Assembly: GCF_938045225.1 (NCBI RefSeq)
Contig: NZ_CALINL010000296.1
Span: forward strand, 1 to 13,891
DNA from: an uncultured Campylobacter sp.
GTDB lineage: Bacteria; Campylobacterota; Campylobacteria; Campylobacterales; Campylobacteraceae
Length of the DNA: 13,891 nt
Direction of reading: 5' to 3'
Under the pieces are notes generated by a model. That model did no database searches and had not been told where the DNA came from. It worked only from the letters and a program-made list of their open reading frames with translations. This document shows, in pieces, positions 1 to 8,404 of the stretch. Position 1 is the first letter of the stretch. Each line of letters starts with the position of its first letter. A program made the position numbers and the translations under genes.

Positions 1-81
1 GTCTATAAGCATAAAGCCTATGTTGTGTCTAGTATTTTCGTATTTGGGGCCAGGATTGCCCAGCCCCGCTATTAGTGTCAC
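1..81 (-). CDS. pth: Peptidyl-tRNA hydrolase, N-terminal part (cut by window edge)
   Basis: Pth hydrolyses the ester bond of peptidyl-tRNAs released from stalled ribosomes and so recycles tRNA in the cytoplasm. Only the first 27 codons lie in the window. They begin with GTG at 81-79 and read through without a stop to base 1. The translation starts VTLIAGLGNPGPKYENTRHN, the family's N-terminal signature. It carries the conserved GLGNPG loop (Asn9 corresponds to E. coli Asn10) and the catalytic histidine His19 (E. coli His20) in TRHN. An AGGG-type ribosome binding site precedes the GTG. The gene starts 11 nt after the rplY stop, so the two are very probably cotranscribed; rplY-pth pairing is common in bacteria. 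The rest of the gene lies outside the window. Confidence 0.93.
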   Translation of the reverse strand, partial: MTLIAGLGNPGPKYENTRHNIGFMLID

Positions 82-92
82 AAAAGCCCTTT

Positions 93-629
93 TTATTTAG
101 CTTTAATAACTCCAAGTACCGCAACACGGTCAGCGTCAATGATAGTAACGCCTTTAGGAGCTGTGATATCACGAACCAAAATCGTATCATCAATGTCAAG
201 TTTGCTTACATCAACGTCAAATGAATTTGGTAAATTTTCAGCCGTGCATTTTACGCAAATACGTCTTGTTGACTGGATCAAAACACCCTTATTTTTAAGA
301 CCAATAGGTGTTCCAACTGGCTTAACTGGGATCATATATTTTGATAAAACGCCTGGAAGTGCTACTTTTAGATCTACGTGTTTAAGATCGCTTGTAACAA
401 CATCTCTTTGGTAATCAACAATAACGACATTATAAACTTTTCCGCCTACTTTTACATCAAAAGCAAGGCTCTCTTTTTTGCGTGCTTCTTTGATAAAGTC
501 ATTGACTTTAAAAGCAGCTGCAACATTCTCTAATCCCTTACCATAAATGTTGGCGATTAGATAACCATCTCTTCTCAAGGCTTTTGACGCCTTTTTACCG
601 ATACTCTCTCTAACGATACCTTCTAACAT
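93..629 (-). CDS. rplY: 50S ribosomal protein L25 / general stress protein CTC
   Basis: This is a 178-residue L25/TL5/CTC-family protein that binds 5S rRNA in the large ribosomal subunit. Residues 1 to about 88 form the L25 domain, opening with MLEGIVRESIGKKASKALRR and containing the YGKG segment near 29-32. The remaining half is the beta-rich C-terminal domain of the long CTC form, which the short 94-residue E. coli L25 lacks. The sequence ends in a basic KAK. The start is set by an AAGGA site about 5 nt upstream of ATG 629-627. The gene follows the PilT/PilU-type ATPase gene after a 58-nt gap with a plausible promoter and precedes pth by 11 nt. Nothing looks broken. Confidence 0.95.
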   Translation of the reverse strand: MLEGIVRESIGKKASKALRRDGYLIANIYGKGLENVAAAFKVNDFIKEARKKESLAFDVKVGGKVYNVVIVDYQRDVVTSDLKHVDLKVALPGVLSKYMIPVKPVGTPIGLKNKGVLIQSTRRICVKCTAENLPNSFDVDVSKLDIDDTILVRDITAPKGVTIIDADRVAVLGVIKAK

Positions 630-658
630 CGTTTTCCTTTCTTGAAAAATAGAAGCCG

Positions 659-664
659 ATGATA
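659..664 (-). promoter_or_regulatory. Candidate -10 element for rplY
   Basis: On the minus strand the 58-nt gap between the ATPase stop and rplY contains TATCAT preceded by GGG. It matches TATAAT at 5 of 6 positions and lies about 30 nt upstream of the rplY ATG. The sequence before it is AT-rich (TATATAAATTT), and I see no convincing -35, which is usual for Campylobacter housekeeping promoters. This is a pattern match only. It would let rplY-pth be expressed separately from the long operon upstream. Confidence 0.35.
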
Positions 665-687
665 CCCAAATTTATATAAATTTCGCC

Positions 688-2949
688 TTACTTGATATCT
701 TTGAGCGCAATAACTTCGCTTTGAAATTCTTTTAAAAGCTCGGCATCCTCTTCGATAGAGGCAACCATAGCTCGTTTTTTAGCAAGGTCGGCGCTCTTGA
801 TTTTGATATCGAGATTTTCCCTTCTACTGGCGCTTTTTAGAGCTTCTTCTTTCGTTATAACGCCCGAAGTATACATGTCAAGCAAATGCTGCTCGAAGGT
901 CTGCATTCCGTAGGTATTTTTACTTTGTTCTATCGCGTCGTAAATTTCGCTATCTCTATCTTCTAAGATCATATCTCTTATTCTTATGTTTTTTACCATT
1001 ATTTCGCAAGCGACGCGGCGTTTACCGGTCGTAGTCACGACAAGGCGCTGAGATATAATAGCCTCCGCAACCGAAGCAAAGGTCATCCTGATTCTATTTT
1101 GCTCCTCTTTGGGGAACATATTTATAACGCGGCCGATAGTTTCTTTAGCATCAAGGGTATGAAGCGTAGCAAGTACTAGGTGGCCGGTTTCTGCGGCGTT
1201 TATCGCGGTTCTAACAGTCTCCAGGTCTCTCATCTCGCCCACAAATATAACATCCGGATCCTCGCGCAAAGAGGCCCTTAGCGCGTCGGCGAAACTATCT
1301 ACGTCTTGGCCGATACCGCGCTGATTTATTACGCTTTTGTCGTCGTTATATATAAACTCGATCGGATCTTCGATAGTGACTATGTGGTAGTTTTTTGTGT
1401 GATTTAGGTGGTTTATCATGCTAGCTAGTGTCGTTGTTTTACCGCTACCGGTAGGTCCAGTTACTAGGATGATGCCTCTATTTACTTTATTGCAAAGCTT
1501 TTCAATAACCGGCGGCAATAAAAGCTCGGACATCGTAGGAATTTTCGTTGGGATCGTTCTAAATACGAAAGATACGCCGTCCATCTGCAAAAAGACGTTT
1601 GAACGGAAACGGTAGTCGTCGTTTAATTTATATGTAAAATCTACGCTCTTTCTTTTCATAAGATTGTAATAATTCGCCCCTAAAATCTCCTTTGCAAGTA
1701 GTATCGAGTTGTCGTAATCTAAAATTTTATCGCCCATCGTAAATATCTCGCCGTTAAATCTACCTCTGATAACTCTGTCTGATTTTACGTGTAAGTCGCT
1801 ACCGCCAAGCTCAATAAGCTTTATTAAGTATTTATCTAGCACGCCTTTCATAGCAACTCTTCTAGCACTTTCGTCAGCCTGCATTATTGACGCCCTATCG
1901 CCGGATATTCCAAGACCGCTATCATCGGTCGACAGCCCGATTTCAGCCAAAAGCGCAGCCCTATCTTTACGCTTAGCAGGTCTTGCTTCAGCTTCTTTTG
2001 CCGTACTTATCCCGCTTTCTTGCGCGCTTTCGACTTGCACTTGCGTTGCTCCTTTGCTTGTACTTTTATATGCTTGCGTTAAATTTGACTCTAAAACTTG
2101 TTCTTGCGATTCATGCAAATTTTCGAACTCGTCAATCTTCGTGTTTTTCTTGGTATTACAAAAATCTACATTTAAATTTGACTTAGATTGGATTAAATTT
2201 ACCTCATTTGCGATTATATCCGATTCATCTTTCGCTTCTTTATTGTCTCCATTTTGAGATATATTAAATTCGTTTTGAAAAAAGTCTAAAATTTGATCCT
2301 TTTCACTAGGACCTTGCGTAAAATCAACCTCTTCTACAATAAAACCGACGCCTAAATTGTCTAAGCTTGCGCTATTATTATTAAATTTTGCGTCCGGCGC
2401 TTTATCGACGCCCGGTTGCTCCAACGCCTCAGCTATCTCCGTTTCATCAAGCATATTTTTTTGTTCAAGCGTCTCGTCTAGAGCGTCTATTTCGCTTAAC
2501 GCTTCATTGATAGCCTGGAGATTTTCACTAAACTCATGCTTTTTTGCTTCTAGTTTAGCGGGTTCGATAGATTCATCAAATTTGATAGGCTCTGCTTGCT
2601 CTTTCTTTTTCAAAAGCTCGCCATCTAATGGCTTTAATGCCGGCAGGTTGTCGAAATCAATATTTTGTCCAAATTTAAACACAGGCCCCTGATCGGTCAA
2701 ATTTTTATCTAAAATTTCGTTAATTTTCCGCTCTTCTTTTTCCGGTTTTAGCGCTATAATTTGTTCTTCTTGTAATTTTTCTTTATTTTTATCTCTTATT
2801 TTTTGTATATCGCCCTTTACGGCATTAGCTCCTAAATTTATAATACGCTCAAGTTCGTCGTCTTGAGTGTCAAATTTAATGCCGGAGCCAACCGGTTCAT
2901 AGCCGGCTCTCTCTTCTTGTTCTATCGAATTAAATCCAGAAGACTTCAT
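688..2949 (-). CDS. PilT/PilU-family retraction-type ATPase with long N-terminal extension
   Basis: This 753-residue protein has a standard PilT/PilU hexameric ATPase in its C-terminal half, the family that drives retraction of type IV pili at the inner membrane. Visible motifs are GGSDLH at 382-387 (PilT N-terminal domain), Walker A GPTGSGKTTT at 498-507 with Lys504, Walker B ending in GEMRD at 571-575, and the His box ETGHLVLATLHT with His590 and His597. The tail, GMQTFEQHLLDMYTSG followed by an extended basic segment, resembles PilU more than PilT, so I leave the symbol open. Residues 1 to about 365 are an acidic, low-complexity extension rich in Glu, Asp, Lys, Asn and Ser with no recognised domain; PilT proteins are usually about 340-380 residues. 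Met367 could be an internal start for a family-length protein, but the frame is open throughout and the ATG at 2949 overlaps the tal stop by 4 nt (ATGA), supporting the long form. No other pilus gene is in the window. Confidence 0.88.
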   Translation of the reverse strand: MKSSGFNSIEQEERAGYEPVGSGIKFDTQDDELERIINLGANAVKGDIQKIRDKNKEKLQEEQIIALKPEKEERKINEILDKNLTDQGPVFKFGQNIDFDNLPALKPLDGELLKKKEQAEPIKFDESIEPAKLEAKKHEFSENLQAINEALSEIDALDETLEQKNMLDETEIAEALEQPGVDKAPDAKFNNNSASLDNLGVGFIVEEVDFTQGPSEKDQILDFFQNEFNISQNGDNKEAKDESDIIANEVNLIQSKSNLNVDFCNTKKNTKIDEFENLHESQEQVLESNLTQAYKSTSKGATQVQVESAQESGISTAKEAEARPAKRKDRAALLAEIGLSTDDSGLGISGDRASIMQADESARRVAMKGVLDKYLIKLIELGGSDLHVKSDRVIRGRFNGEIFTMGDKILDYDNSILLAKEILGANYYNLMKRKSVDFTYKLNDDYRFRSNVFLQMDGVSFVFRTIPTKIPTMSELLLPPVIEKLCNKVNRGIILVTGPTGSGKTTTLASMINHLNHTKNYHIVTIEDPIEFIYNDDKSVINQRGIGQDVDSFADALRASLREDPDVIFVGEMRDLETVRTAINAAETGHLVLATLHTLDAKETIGRVINMFPKEEQNRIRMTFASVAEAIISQRLVVTTTGKRRVACEIMVKNIRIRDMILEDRDSEIYDAIEQSKNTYGMQTFEQHLLDMYTSGVITKEEALKSASRRENLDIKIKSADLAKKRAMVASIEEDAELLKEFQSEVIALKDIK

Positions 2950-3941
2950 TTTAATGCTTCCATGATATCTTCAAATGCAGTTACAAATTGCTTTAAGCCG
3001 TCGTTTAGTAAGTCTTTATAAACCTTCTCCATATCTATGTCGGCCCTTTTTACTACGCCGAAAAATTTCTCTATACTATCGTCGCTAACGGCGGTTTTTG
3101 GTTCGTTTTTACCAGATATAAAAGCTTTAATAGTATCAAGAGGAGCCGTATTTATCGCATTTTTATACATAAGCTCTTTTATATAATAATCCTTTGCTAA
3201 ATCATCACCCTTCACGCCCGTACTAGCAAACAGCGCCCTCGTCGTAGGCAAACTTTTATTTTCTATGATTTTATAAATTTTAGTCGCGTTCATTATGCCG
3301 ATTTGACCCGTCGGCAGCGAGTTTTCGCGCATTTTTTCATCTAGCAATCGATCAAATCTGCTAACAAAAATACTAATCACGCTCTTTGGTAACGGCGTTA
3401 GCGGAAATTTTTTCTCATAAGCCTTCATGCCCTCTTCAAAAGCGTCCAAACACGCTATGGCTTGCTCGGGCGAGAAAATCAGCGTCGCATTTACCGCGAT
3501 ACCGCGCGCGCTTAATGCGCTCATCGCTTCAAAGCCGGCTTTTGTAGCAGGTATTTTTATCATGACGTTTGGCATGCCGATCTCCGCGTGCAGCCTAGCC
3601 CCCTCATCTACCGTAGCTGCCGCATTGTCGCAAAAACCAGGATCGACTTCGATACTAACAAAACCGTCGTCGCCATTTACATAATGCTTCAAAAGTTTTA
3701 TTGCAGCTATCTTGATATCTTGCATCGCGAGCGTCTCATAAAGCGCCTTCGGATATTTTTTACCCATTTGGCCGATGACGTCTTTATAAGAGTCCGATAA
3801 AAACGCGGCCTTAAAGATGGATGGGTTTGAAGTCACGCCGTTAATAGCGCCGTTTTGAAGCAAATTTACAAACTCGTTTTGCAAAAAATCGCGCTCGATA
3901 AAGTCGCACCACAATGAAAAATTTATATCGTTATTAAACAT
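2946..3941 (-). CDS. tal: Transaldolase
   Basis: This 331-residue enzyme moves a dihydroxyacetone unit between sedoheptulose-7-phosphate and glyceraldehyde-3-phosphate in the non-oxidative pentose phosphate pathway in the cytoplasm. The early segment NGVTSNPSIF (34-43) and NVMIKIPATKAG (125-136) are transaldolase hallmarks. Lys129 in the latter is the expected Schiff-base lysine, and the later NATLIFS motif is also present. Length fits the bacterial TalB-like enzymes of Campylobacter. The start ATG is preceded by AAGGCGAG and lies 12 nt after serB; the stop overlaps the ATPase gene start by 4 nt. The serB-tal adjacency is the one I recall from C. jejuni, so this is core chromosome. Confidence 0.95.
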   Translation of the reverse strand: MFNNDINFSLWCDFIERDFLQNEFVNLLQNGAINGVTSNPSIFKAAFLSDSYKDVIGQMGKKYPKALYETLAMQDIKIAAIKLLKHYVNGDDGFVSIEVDPGFCDNAAATVDEGARLHAEIGMPNVMIKIPATKAGFEAMSALSARGIAVNATLIFSPEQAIACLDAFEEGMKAYEKKFPLTPLPKSVISIFVSRFDRLLDEKMRENSLPTGQIGIMNATKIYKIIENKSLPTTRALFASTGVKGDDLAKDYYIKELMYKNAINTAPLDTIKAFISGKNEPKTAVSDDSIEKFFGVVKRADIDMEKVYKDLLNDGLKQFVTAFEDIMEALK

Positions 3942-3953
3942 TTTCTCGCCTTT

Positions 3954-4577
3954 TTATATCAAATTTACGATCTCGCGCAAATCTTTTTTATCCACGCAAC
4001 AAGTTGCCGCTTGCCTCAAAATTTGCTTCGCGCAAAATGCGATTTTTAAATTTGAATGCTCAAACATAGATAGGTCGTTGGCACCGTCGCCCACGCTCAT
4101 CGTCTGCTCTTTTGAGATGCCGAGCATTTTTTGTAAATTTGCAAGCATCGCGCCTTTTGAAAAGCCAAACATCATTTCGCCGCCCACGAGTCCAGTCAGG
4201 ACGCCGTCTTTGTGATGCAGGATGTTTGCGAAACTAGCATCAAATTTGAGCTTTTCTTGCGCTCTGTCCGTGCCCGAGTGAAATCCGCCGCTAAAAACTA
4301 CGACCTTAATGCCCTTACTTTTTAGATACGAGATCAGTTCGGCAGCTCCGGGCATGAGCGGCAAATTTGAGCAAATTTGATCTACCTTAGCAAGCTCAAG
4401 CCCCTTTAAAAGCGATACTCGGCGCGTTAAGCTCTCGAAAAAATCAAGTTCTCCAGCCATCGCTTTTGCAGTTATTTCGCTAACCTCGTCGCCCACGCCT
4501 TTTACTGCGGCTAAAAAATCTATCGTTTCGCCGTCCATCAGCGTCGAATCAAAATCAAATACACAAAGCTTTATCAA
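3954..4577 (-). CDS. serB: Phosphoserine phosphatase (HAD superfamily)
   Basis: This 207-residue HAD hydrolase should catalyse the last step of serine biosynthesis, dephosphorylating L-phosphoserine. Motif I is DFDSTLMDGE, with nucleophile Asp8 and acid/base Asp10. Motif II is Ser96 in FSGGFHSG, motif III Lys141 in FSKGAML, and motif IV GDGANDLSM with Asp164 and Asp168. The GE after motif I and the GGF of motif II are SerB features rather than those of generic HAD enzymes. Size matches single-domain SerB proteins without the ACT-like N-terminal domain of E. coli SerB. It starts 8 nt after cheW and lies 12 nt before tal, so it is embedded in the chemotaxis-to-metabolism operon. The metabolic role is inferred from the family. 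Confidence 0.93.
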   Translation of the reverse strand: MIKLCVFDFDSTLMDGETIDFLAAVKGVGDEVSEITAKAMAGELDFFESLTRRVSLLKGLELAKVDQICSNLPLMPGAAELISYLKSKGIKVVVFSGGFHSGTDRAQEKLKFDASFANILHHKDGVLTGLVGGEMMFGFSKGAMLANLQKMLGISKEQTMSVGDGANDLSMFEHSNLKIAFCAKQILRQAATCCVDKKDLREIVNLI

Positions 4578-4585
4578 AATTAATC

Positions 4586-5083
4586 CTAAAAATCACGTTT
4601 CAATAGCGTTTCAACTTTTAAAATCGTAAGAATACTACTATCTCTCTTGCCGATGCCGTAAATCATACCCTTATCTTTTAAAAGCGTTTCAGGCGGCGGA
4701 TCGATCCTGTTTTGCTGTATCCTGATGGCTTCCGTTAGCCTATCGATCACAAACCCCGCGACGTTATCGCCCTCTTTCATCACGATATACCTCGTGCTTG
4801 GGCTTGGTTTTGCGGCGTTTAGAGAAAATTTCTTTCTCAAGTCAATTAGCGGGATGACGCTACCGCGCAGGTTAAATACGCCCAAAACATACTCAGGCAC
4901 GCTAGGCACGCGAGTGTATTCTATGGGCTTAATTATCTCTTGGATATTTAAAATAGGTATCGCGTACTCCTCGTCGCCCACGATGAAACCGACTAATTGG
5001 ACGATCTCCTCTCGCTCTTTTTCGCTCGGGTCTATCACCTGTCTTTTTTGTCTTTTTAGAACCTGATTTAGTTTGTCGTTCAT
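4586..5083 (-). CDS. cheW: Chemotaxis coupling protein CheW
   Basis: This single CheW domain of 165 residues links methyl-accepting receptors to the CheA kinase in polar signalling arrays. The domain runs from about residue 27 to the end. It shows the YAIPILNIQEII segment (40-51), the VPEYVLGVFNLRG core with NLRG at 71-74, and VIPLIDLRKKF. A charged N-terminal tail of about 25 residues precedes it. The ribosome binding site AGGATAG spans the cheA stop codon, and the ATG follows that stop by 3 nt, so translation is probably coupled to cheA. The order cheV-cheA-cheW is conserved in Campylobacter. Confidence 0.95.
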   Translation of the reverse strand: MNDKLNQVLKRQKRQVIDPSEKEREEIVQLVGFIVGDEEYAIPILNIQEIIKPIEYTRVPSVPEYVLGVFNLRGSVIPLIDLRKKFSLNAAKPSPSTRYIVMKEGDNVAGFVIDRLTEAIRIQQNRIDPPPETLLKDKGMIYGIGKRDSSILTILKVETLLKRDF

Positions 5084-5086
5084 GTT

Positions 5087-7447
5087 CTATCCTATTAGTT
5101 TGATATTTTTTCTAACTACGTTTTCAAGGTACTCGGACGAATACGGCTTAGTTATATACTCGGTCATTCCTACTTCCACGCCTCTTAGCCTATCGGTCTT
5201 TGACGTCCTAGAAGTTACCGCAATAAGCGGCAAATTTCTATATTTTGAGTACTTGCGAATTTCGCCTGCTAGCGTGTAGCCGTCCATTCGCGGCATTTCG
5301 ATATCGATTAGCATCGCATCAAGCGCGTGTTCGCCTGATTTTACGATAGTTAGAGCCTCGACGCCGTTAGTGGCCTCTATCACCGTTACGCCAAGAGGCG
5401 CTAACGATTTTTGCATTATAGTTCTATCCATCTTCGAGTCGTCGACGATTAGCACCTTGTAGTCGCTCGGTTTTTCTTTAACGCTTTTTGAAGTCTCCAT
5501 GCTAGTTTTTATGTCTACTTTTATATCTTTTGCCATCTCCATCATTATTCCGACGTCAATAATTAGCGTCACTCGACCGTCGCCTCTTATCGTTGCGCCG
5601 GCGATTCCAGGGATATTTTGGAGATAGTCGCCCATTGATTTGATGACGATCTCTTCTTGTCCTACGAGACTATCTACGATGATACCTAGCTTTGCCTCAG
5701 CTACGCCGATAACGACCACGTATGTCTGATCGCCGCCGTCAAAGACTTGTTTTACGCCGAAAATATCGGAGAGTTTAACCAAAGAAAGCACCTCGTCGCG
5801 TAGTCTAAGCACGTTTTTGCCATCGATCGTATAGATATCGTCGATCGGCACGCGCACGGTCTCTAAAACGCTTGCTAGAGGAATAGCGAAAAACTCCTCC
5901 TGAGCGCCGACTAAAAGCGACTGTATAATCGCTAGCGTGAGCGGAATCTTTAGCTTCATCGTCGTGCCCTTGCCCACTTCGCTTTCGATGTCGATTATGC
6001 CGTTTAGCTTTTCGATATTAGTCTTTACGACGTCCATTCCCACGCCGCGACCGCTTACGTTAGTTACCTTCGCAGCAGTCGAAAATCCAGGCTTAAATAT
6101 AAGCCCAAACGCCTCTTTATCGCTCATAGTATCGGCTTCGCGCTCGGTGATGATGCCCTTTTCTATCGAGCGTGCCTTTAGCATATCGGCATCTAGTCCC
6201 TTACCGTCATCGGCAATCTCGACTACGATATGGTTGCCTTCGTTGTAGGCTTTTAGCTGGATAGTGCCTTTTTCAGGCTTGCCAGCAGCTAGTCTGGTAG
6301 GACCGTCTTCGATGCCGTGGTCGCACGAGTTTCTTATCATATGCACGAGCGGATCGCCGATTTGCTCGACGATAGATTTATCTAGCTCCGTCTCCTCACC
6401 CGTGATCTCAAGGTCGATTTGCTTATTTAGCTCGCGGCTTAGATCGCGGATCATGCGAGGAAATTTATTAAACACCTTTGCGATAGGTAGCATCCTCGTT
6501 TTCATAACGGCTAGCTGTATGTCGGTAGTCACTAGGCTTAGGCTAGACACTACTTGATTTAGCTCCTCGAGGAATTTCTCGCCCTCATATCTCTCCTCTA
6601 CATCGTCGTAAATTTTGAGCAATCTGTTTTTGCCAAGCACCAGCTCGCCGATCAGATTCATCAGGTGATCTAGGCGCTTAACCTCGACGCGTATAGTCTG
6701 CTCGTCCGCGCTAGCTCCGCTTGATGGAGCCGGGACTTTTTTGTCCTCTTTTTTGTTGGCGGGCTTTGCTGGAGCCGGCTTTGGAGCCGGTGCAGAATTT
6801 GAGGGAGCGGCAGCTTGCGGCGCAGCCGGTGCGGTAGGTTTTGGCGCTTCGCCTCCGGCCGCTTTTTGAGCGCGCCTTGCCTGATCCTCGGCCTTTCTTA
6901 CTTTCAGCAGTCTTTCTATCTCGGCTTCGACCTCGTCGTCGCTTAAATTTGATAAATTTTCATCGCTAACGGGTTCGGGCTCAGGCTCTTTCGGCGTCTC
7001 TACCACAGGCTCTGGCGCTGCAGCAGCAGGCTCGCTAGCGGCCGCGCTCGGGGCTTCGCCTTCGGATATTGAGGTTAACCTTTTGCAGATATCACCTATC
7101 TCGATGCCTACGTCCGTATCGTTGCCGCTATCTCTGATACCGTGCAAAAGTCCCTTCATCATATCTACGGACTCTAGTACCACGTCCATGATATCCGGAG
7201 TTATCTTTAGTTCGTTGCGGCGGGCTTTGTTTAGTACGTCTTCCATATGGTGCGTAAGCTTAGTAAGGATATCGAAATTTAAAAAGCTCGATGACCCCTT
7301 GACCGTATGCGCAACGCGGAAAATTCTATTTAAAAGCTCTAAATCTTCAGGATTTGACTCAAGTTCTATAAGGTCATGGTCTATTTGTTCTACTAGTTCG
7401 AAGGCTTCAACCAGGAAGTCTTCCATTATTTCTCTCATATCATCCAT
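5087..7447 (-). CDS. cheA: Chemotaxis histidine kinase CheA with fused receiver domain (CheA-RR, CheAY)
   Basis: This 786-residue kinase phosphorylates CheY in response to receptors and is the hub of chemotaxis signalling. Domains in order: an HPt domain at about 1-105 with phospho-acceptor His47 in VAHTVKGSSS; a Pro/Ala-rich linker at about 130-250 with one helical charged stretch (DDEVEAEIERLLKVRKAEDQ); the dimerisation helices from about 250; and an HATPase domain with the N box near 367-377 (MIRNSCDHG), G1 near 411 (DDGKGLD) and G2 near 464 (GRGVGMD). Then come a CheW-like domain at about 505-640 and a receiver domain at about 663-786 with acidic VDD and phospho-acceptor Asp715 in LIDIEMPRMDG. 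I see no recognisable P2 CheY-binding domain, only the linker. The C-terminal receiver is the normal Campylobacterota arrangement, thought to act as a phosphate sink. A GGGGGAG ribosome binding site supports the start; cheV ends 14 nt upstream. Confidence 0.96.
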   Translation of the reverse strand: MDDMREIMEDFLVEAFELVEQIDHDLIELESNPEDLELLNRIFRVAHTVKGSSSFLNFDILTKLTHHMEDVLNKARRNELKITPDIMDVVLESVDMMKGLLHGIRDSGNDTDVGIEIGDICKRLTSISEGEAPSAAASEPAAAAPEPVVETPKEPEPEPVSDENLSNLSDDEVEAEIERLLKVRKAEDQARRAQKAAGGEAPKPTAPAAPQAAAPSNSAPAPKPAPAKPANKKEDKKVPAPSSGASADEQTIRVEVKRLDHLMNLIGELVLGKNRLLKIYDDVEERYEGEKFLEELNQVVSSLSLVTTDIQLAVMKTRMLPIAKVFNKFPRMIRDLSRELNKQIDLEITGEETELDKSIVEQIGDPLVHMIRNSCDHGIEDGPTRLAAGKPEKGTIQLKAYNEGNHIVVEIADDGKGLDADMLKARSIEKGIITEREADTMSDKEAFGLIFKPGFSTAAKVTNVSGRGVGMDVVKTNIEKLNGIIDIESEVGKGTTMKLKIPLTLAIIQSLLVGAQEEFFAIPLASVLETVRVPIDDIYTIDGKNVLRLRDEVLSLVKLSDIFGVKQVFDGGDQTYVVVIGVAEAKLGIIVDSLVGQEEIVIKSMGDYLQNIPGIAGATIRGDGRVTLIIDVGIMMEMAKDIKVDIKTSMETSKSVKEKPSDYKVLIVDDSKMDRTIMQKSLAPLGVTVIEATNGVEALTIVKSGEHALDAMLIDIEMPRMDGYTLAGEIRKYSKYRNLPLIAVTSRTSKTDRLRGVEVGMTEYITKPYSSEYLENVVRKNIKLIG

Positions 7448-7461
7448 GATTCCACTCCCCC

Positions 7462-8403
7462 TTATTTCTTGTTCGCTTCGATCACGCGAAGCACCTCGTT
7501 ATAAAATAGCGACGCGTCAAATTTAGTTAGATACGCGGCAGCCCCAGCCTCTTTACTTTGAGCTTCGCTGTAGTCATTGCTTATAGAAGAGTTAAATATG
7601 ATAGGAATTCCCGCATATCTTGGATTATTCTTTAGAGTCGATGCAAAACGATATCCGTCCATCTGAGGCATTTCGATGTCGCTCAAAATCACCCTTAAAA
7701 ATTGACTTAGTTTATCGCCGTACATTTCGTATAGATCTTGCATTCTAGCAAGTCCTTCCACGCCGTCTTTTGCTTCAACCACTCTTAGTCCCATTTTTTC
7801 TAGCATATCTTTTACTAGTTTTCTAGCTGTAGAGCTATCGTCTAGCACTAGCGCAACCCCGCTTAAAAGCTTATTTTGATCGATTTCTACTTCCATTTTC
7901 GGGCTATAGATACCAAGCTCTTCGACGACGCTTTCAAGGTCTAGTATGAGCAAAACTTCATCGTTTTCGATACGAGTTACGCCCGTGATCTTGCCTTTAT
8001 CTAGCGTTCCGGCGTTTGAGGCGAAAGTCGCAGCCTCTATATCCGCCCAGCTTATGCGCCTGATACGTTTTGCCTCATGAACGATAAAACCTATCAATAT
8101 CCCGCTAAATTCGGCGATAATAACGCGAGGCTTGATAGCTCCGCCCTTAGGCTCGTTTATCTGCATCCATTTGGCTAAATTTATGACAGGTATCACTACG
8201 CCGCGTAGGTCAAAAATCCCCTCTATATACTCGGGTACTCCTGGAAGCTCGGTTAAATTTGGCATCTTGATGATCTCGCGCACCTTAGCGACGTTGACGC
8301 CGTATATACCCTCATATACATTGTCTCCCGACTGCTTAAAGATACGAAAATCAACAAGCTCCATCTCATTTGAACCGGTTTTTAATGTGCCATTTTTAAG
8401 CAT
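7462..8403 (-). CDS. cheV: Chemotaxis protein CheV (CheW-receiver fusion)
   Basis: This 313-residue scaffold couples receptors to CheA and is itself controlled by phosphorylation. The N-terminal CheW-like domain (about 12-165) contains GVPEYIEGIFDLRGVVIPV, with DLRG at 65-68. The C-terminal receiver domain (about 187-310) has acidic DDSS after LVL, phospho-acceptor Asp242 in LSDIEMPQMDGYRF, and a lysine in the YLTKFDASL segment matching the conserved receiver lysine. The start is preceded by TAAAGG inside the end of the metallophosphoesterase gene, and only one base separates that gene's stop from this ATG, implying translational coupling. It begins the three-gene chemotaxis block. Confidence 0.95.
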   Translation of the reverse strand: MLKNGTLKTGSNEMELVDFRIFKQSGDNVYEGIYGVNVAKVREIIKMPNLTELPGVPEYIEGIFDLRGVVIPVINLAKWMQINEPKGGAIKPRVIIAEFSGILIGFIVHEAKRIRRISWADIEAATFASNAGTLDKGKITGVTRIENDEVLLILDLESVVEELGIYSPKMEVEIDQNKLLSGVALVLDDSSTARKLVKDMLEKMGLRVVEAKDGVEGLARMQDLYEMYGDKLSQFLRVILSDIEMPQMDGYRFASTLKNNPRYAGIPIIFNSSISNDYSEAQSKEAGAAAYLTKFDASLFYNEVLRVIEANKK

Positions 8404-8404
8404 T

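Noticed and set aside
6264..6557. Open frames on the plus strand opposite cheA and other genes (for example 5937-6248, 6264-6557, 7083-7526)
   Set aside because: They lie wholly or almost wholly antisense to well-supported genes, have Ser-rich shadow composition and resemble no protein family.
6720..6880. Repetitive Pro/Ala-coding stretch in cheA suspected as a DNA repeat
   Set aside because: It is the low-complexity interdomain linker of CheA. No repeat unit recurs at regular spacing.
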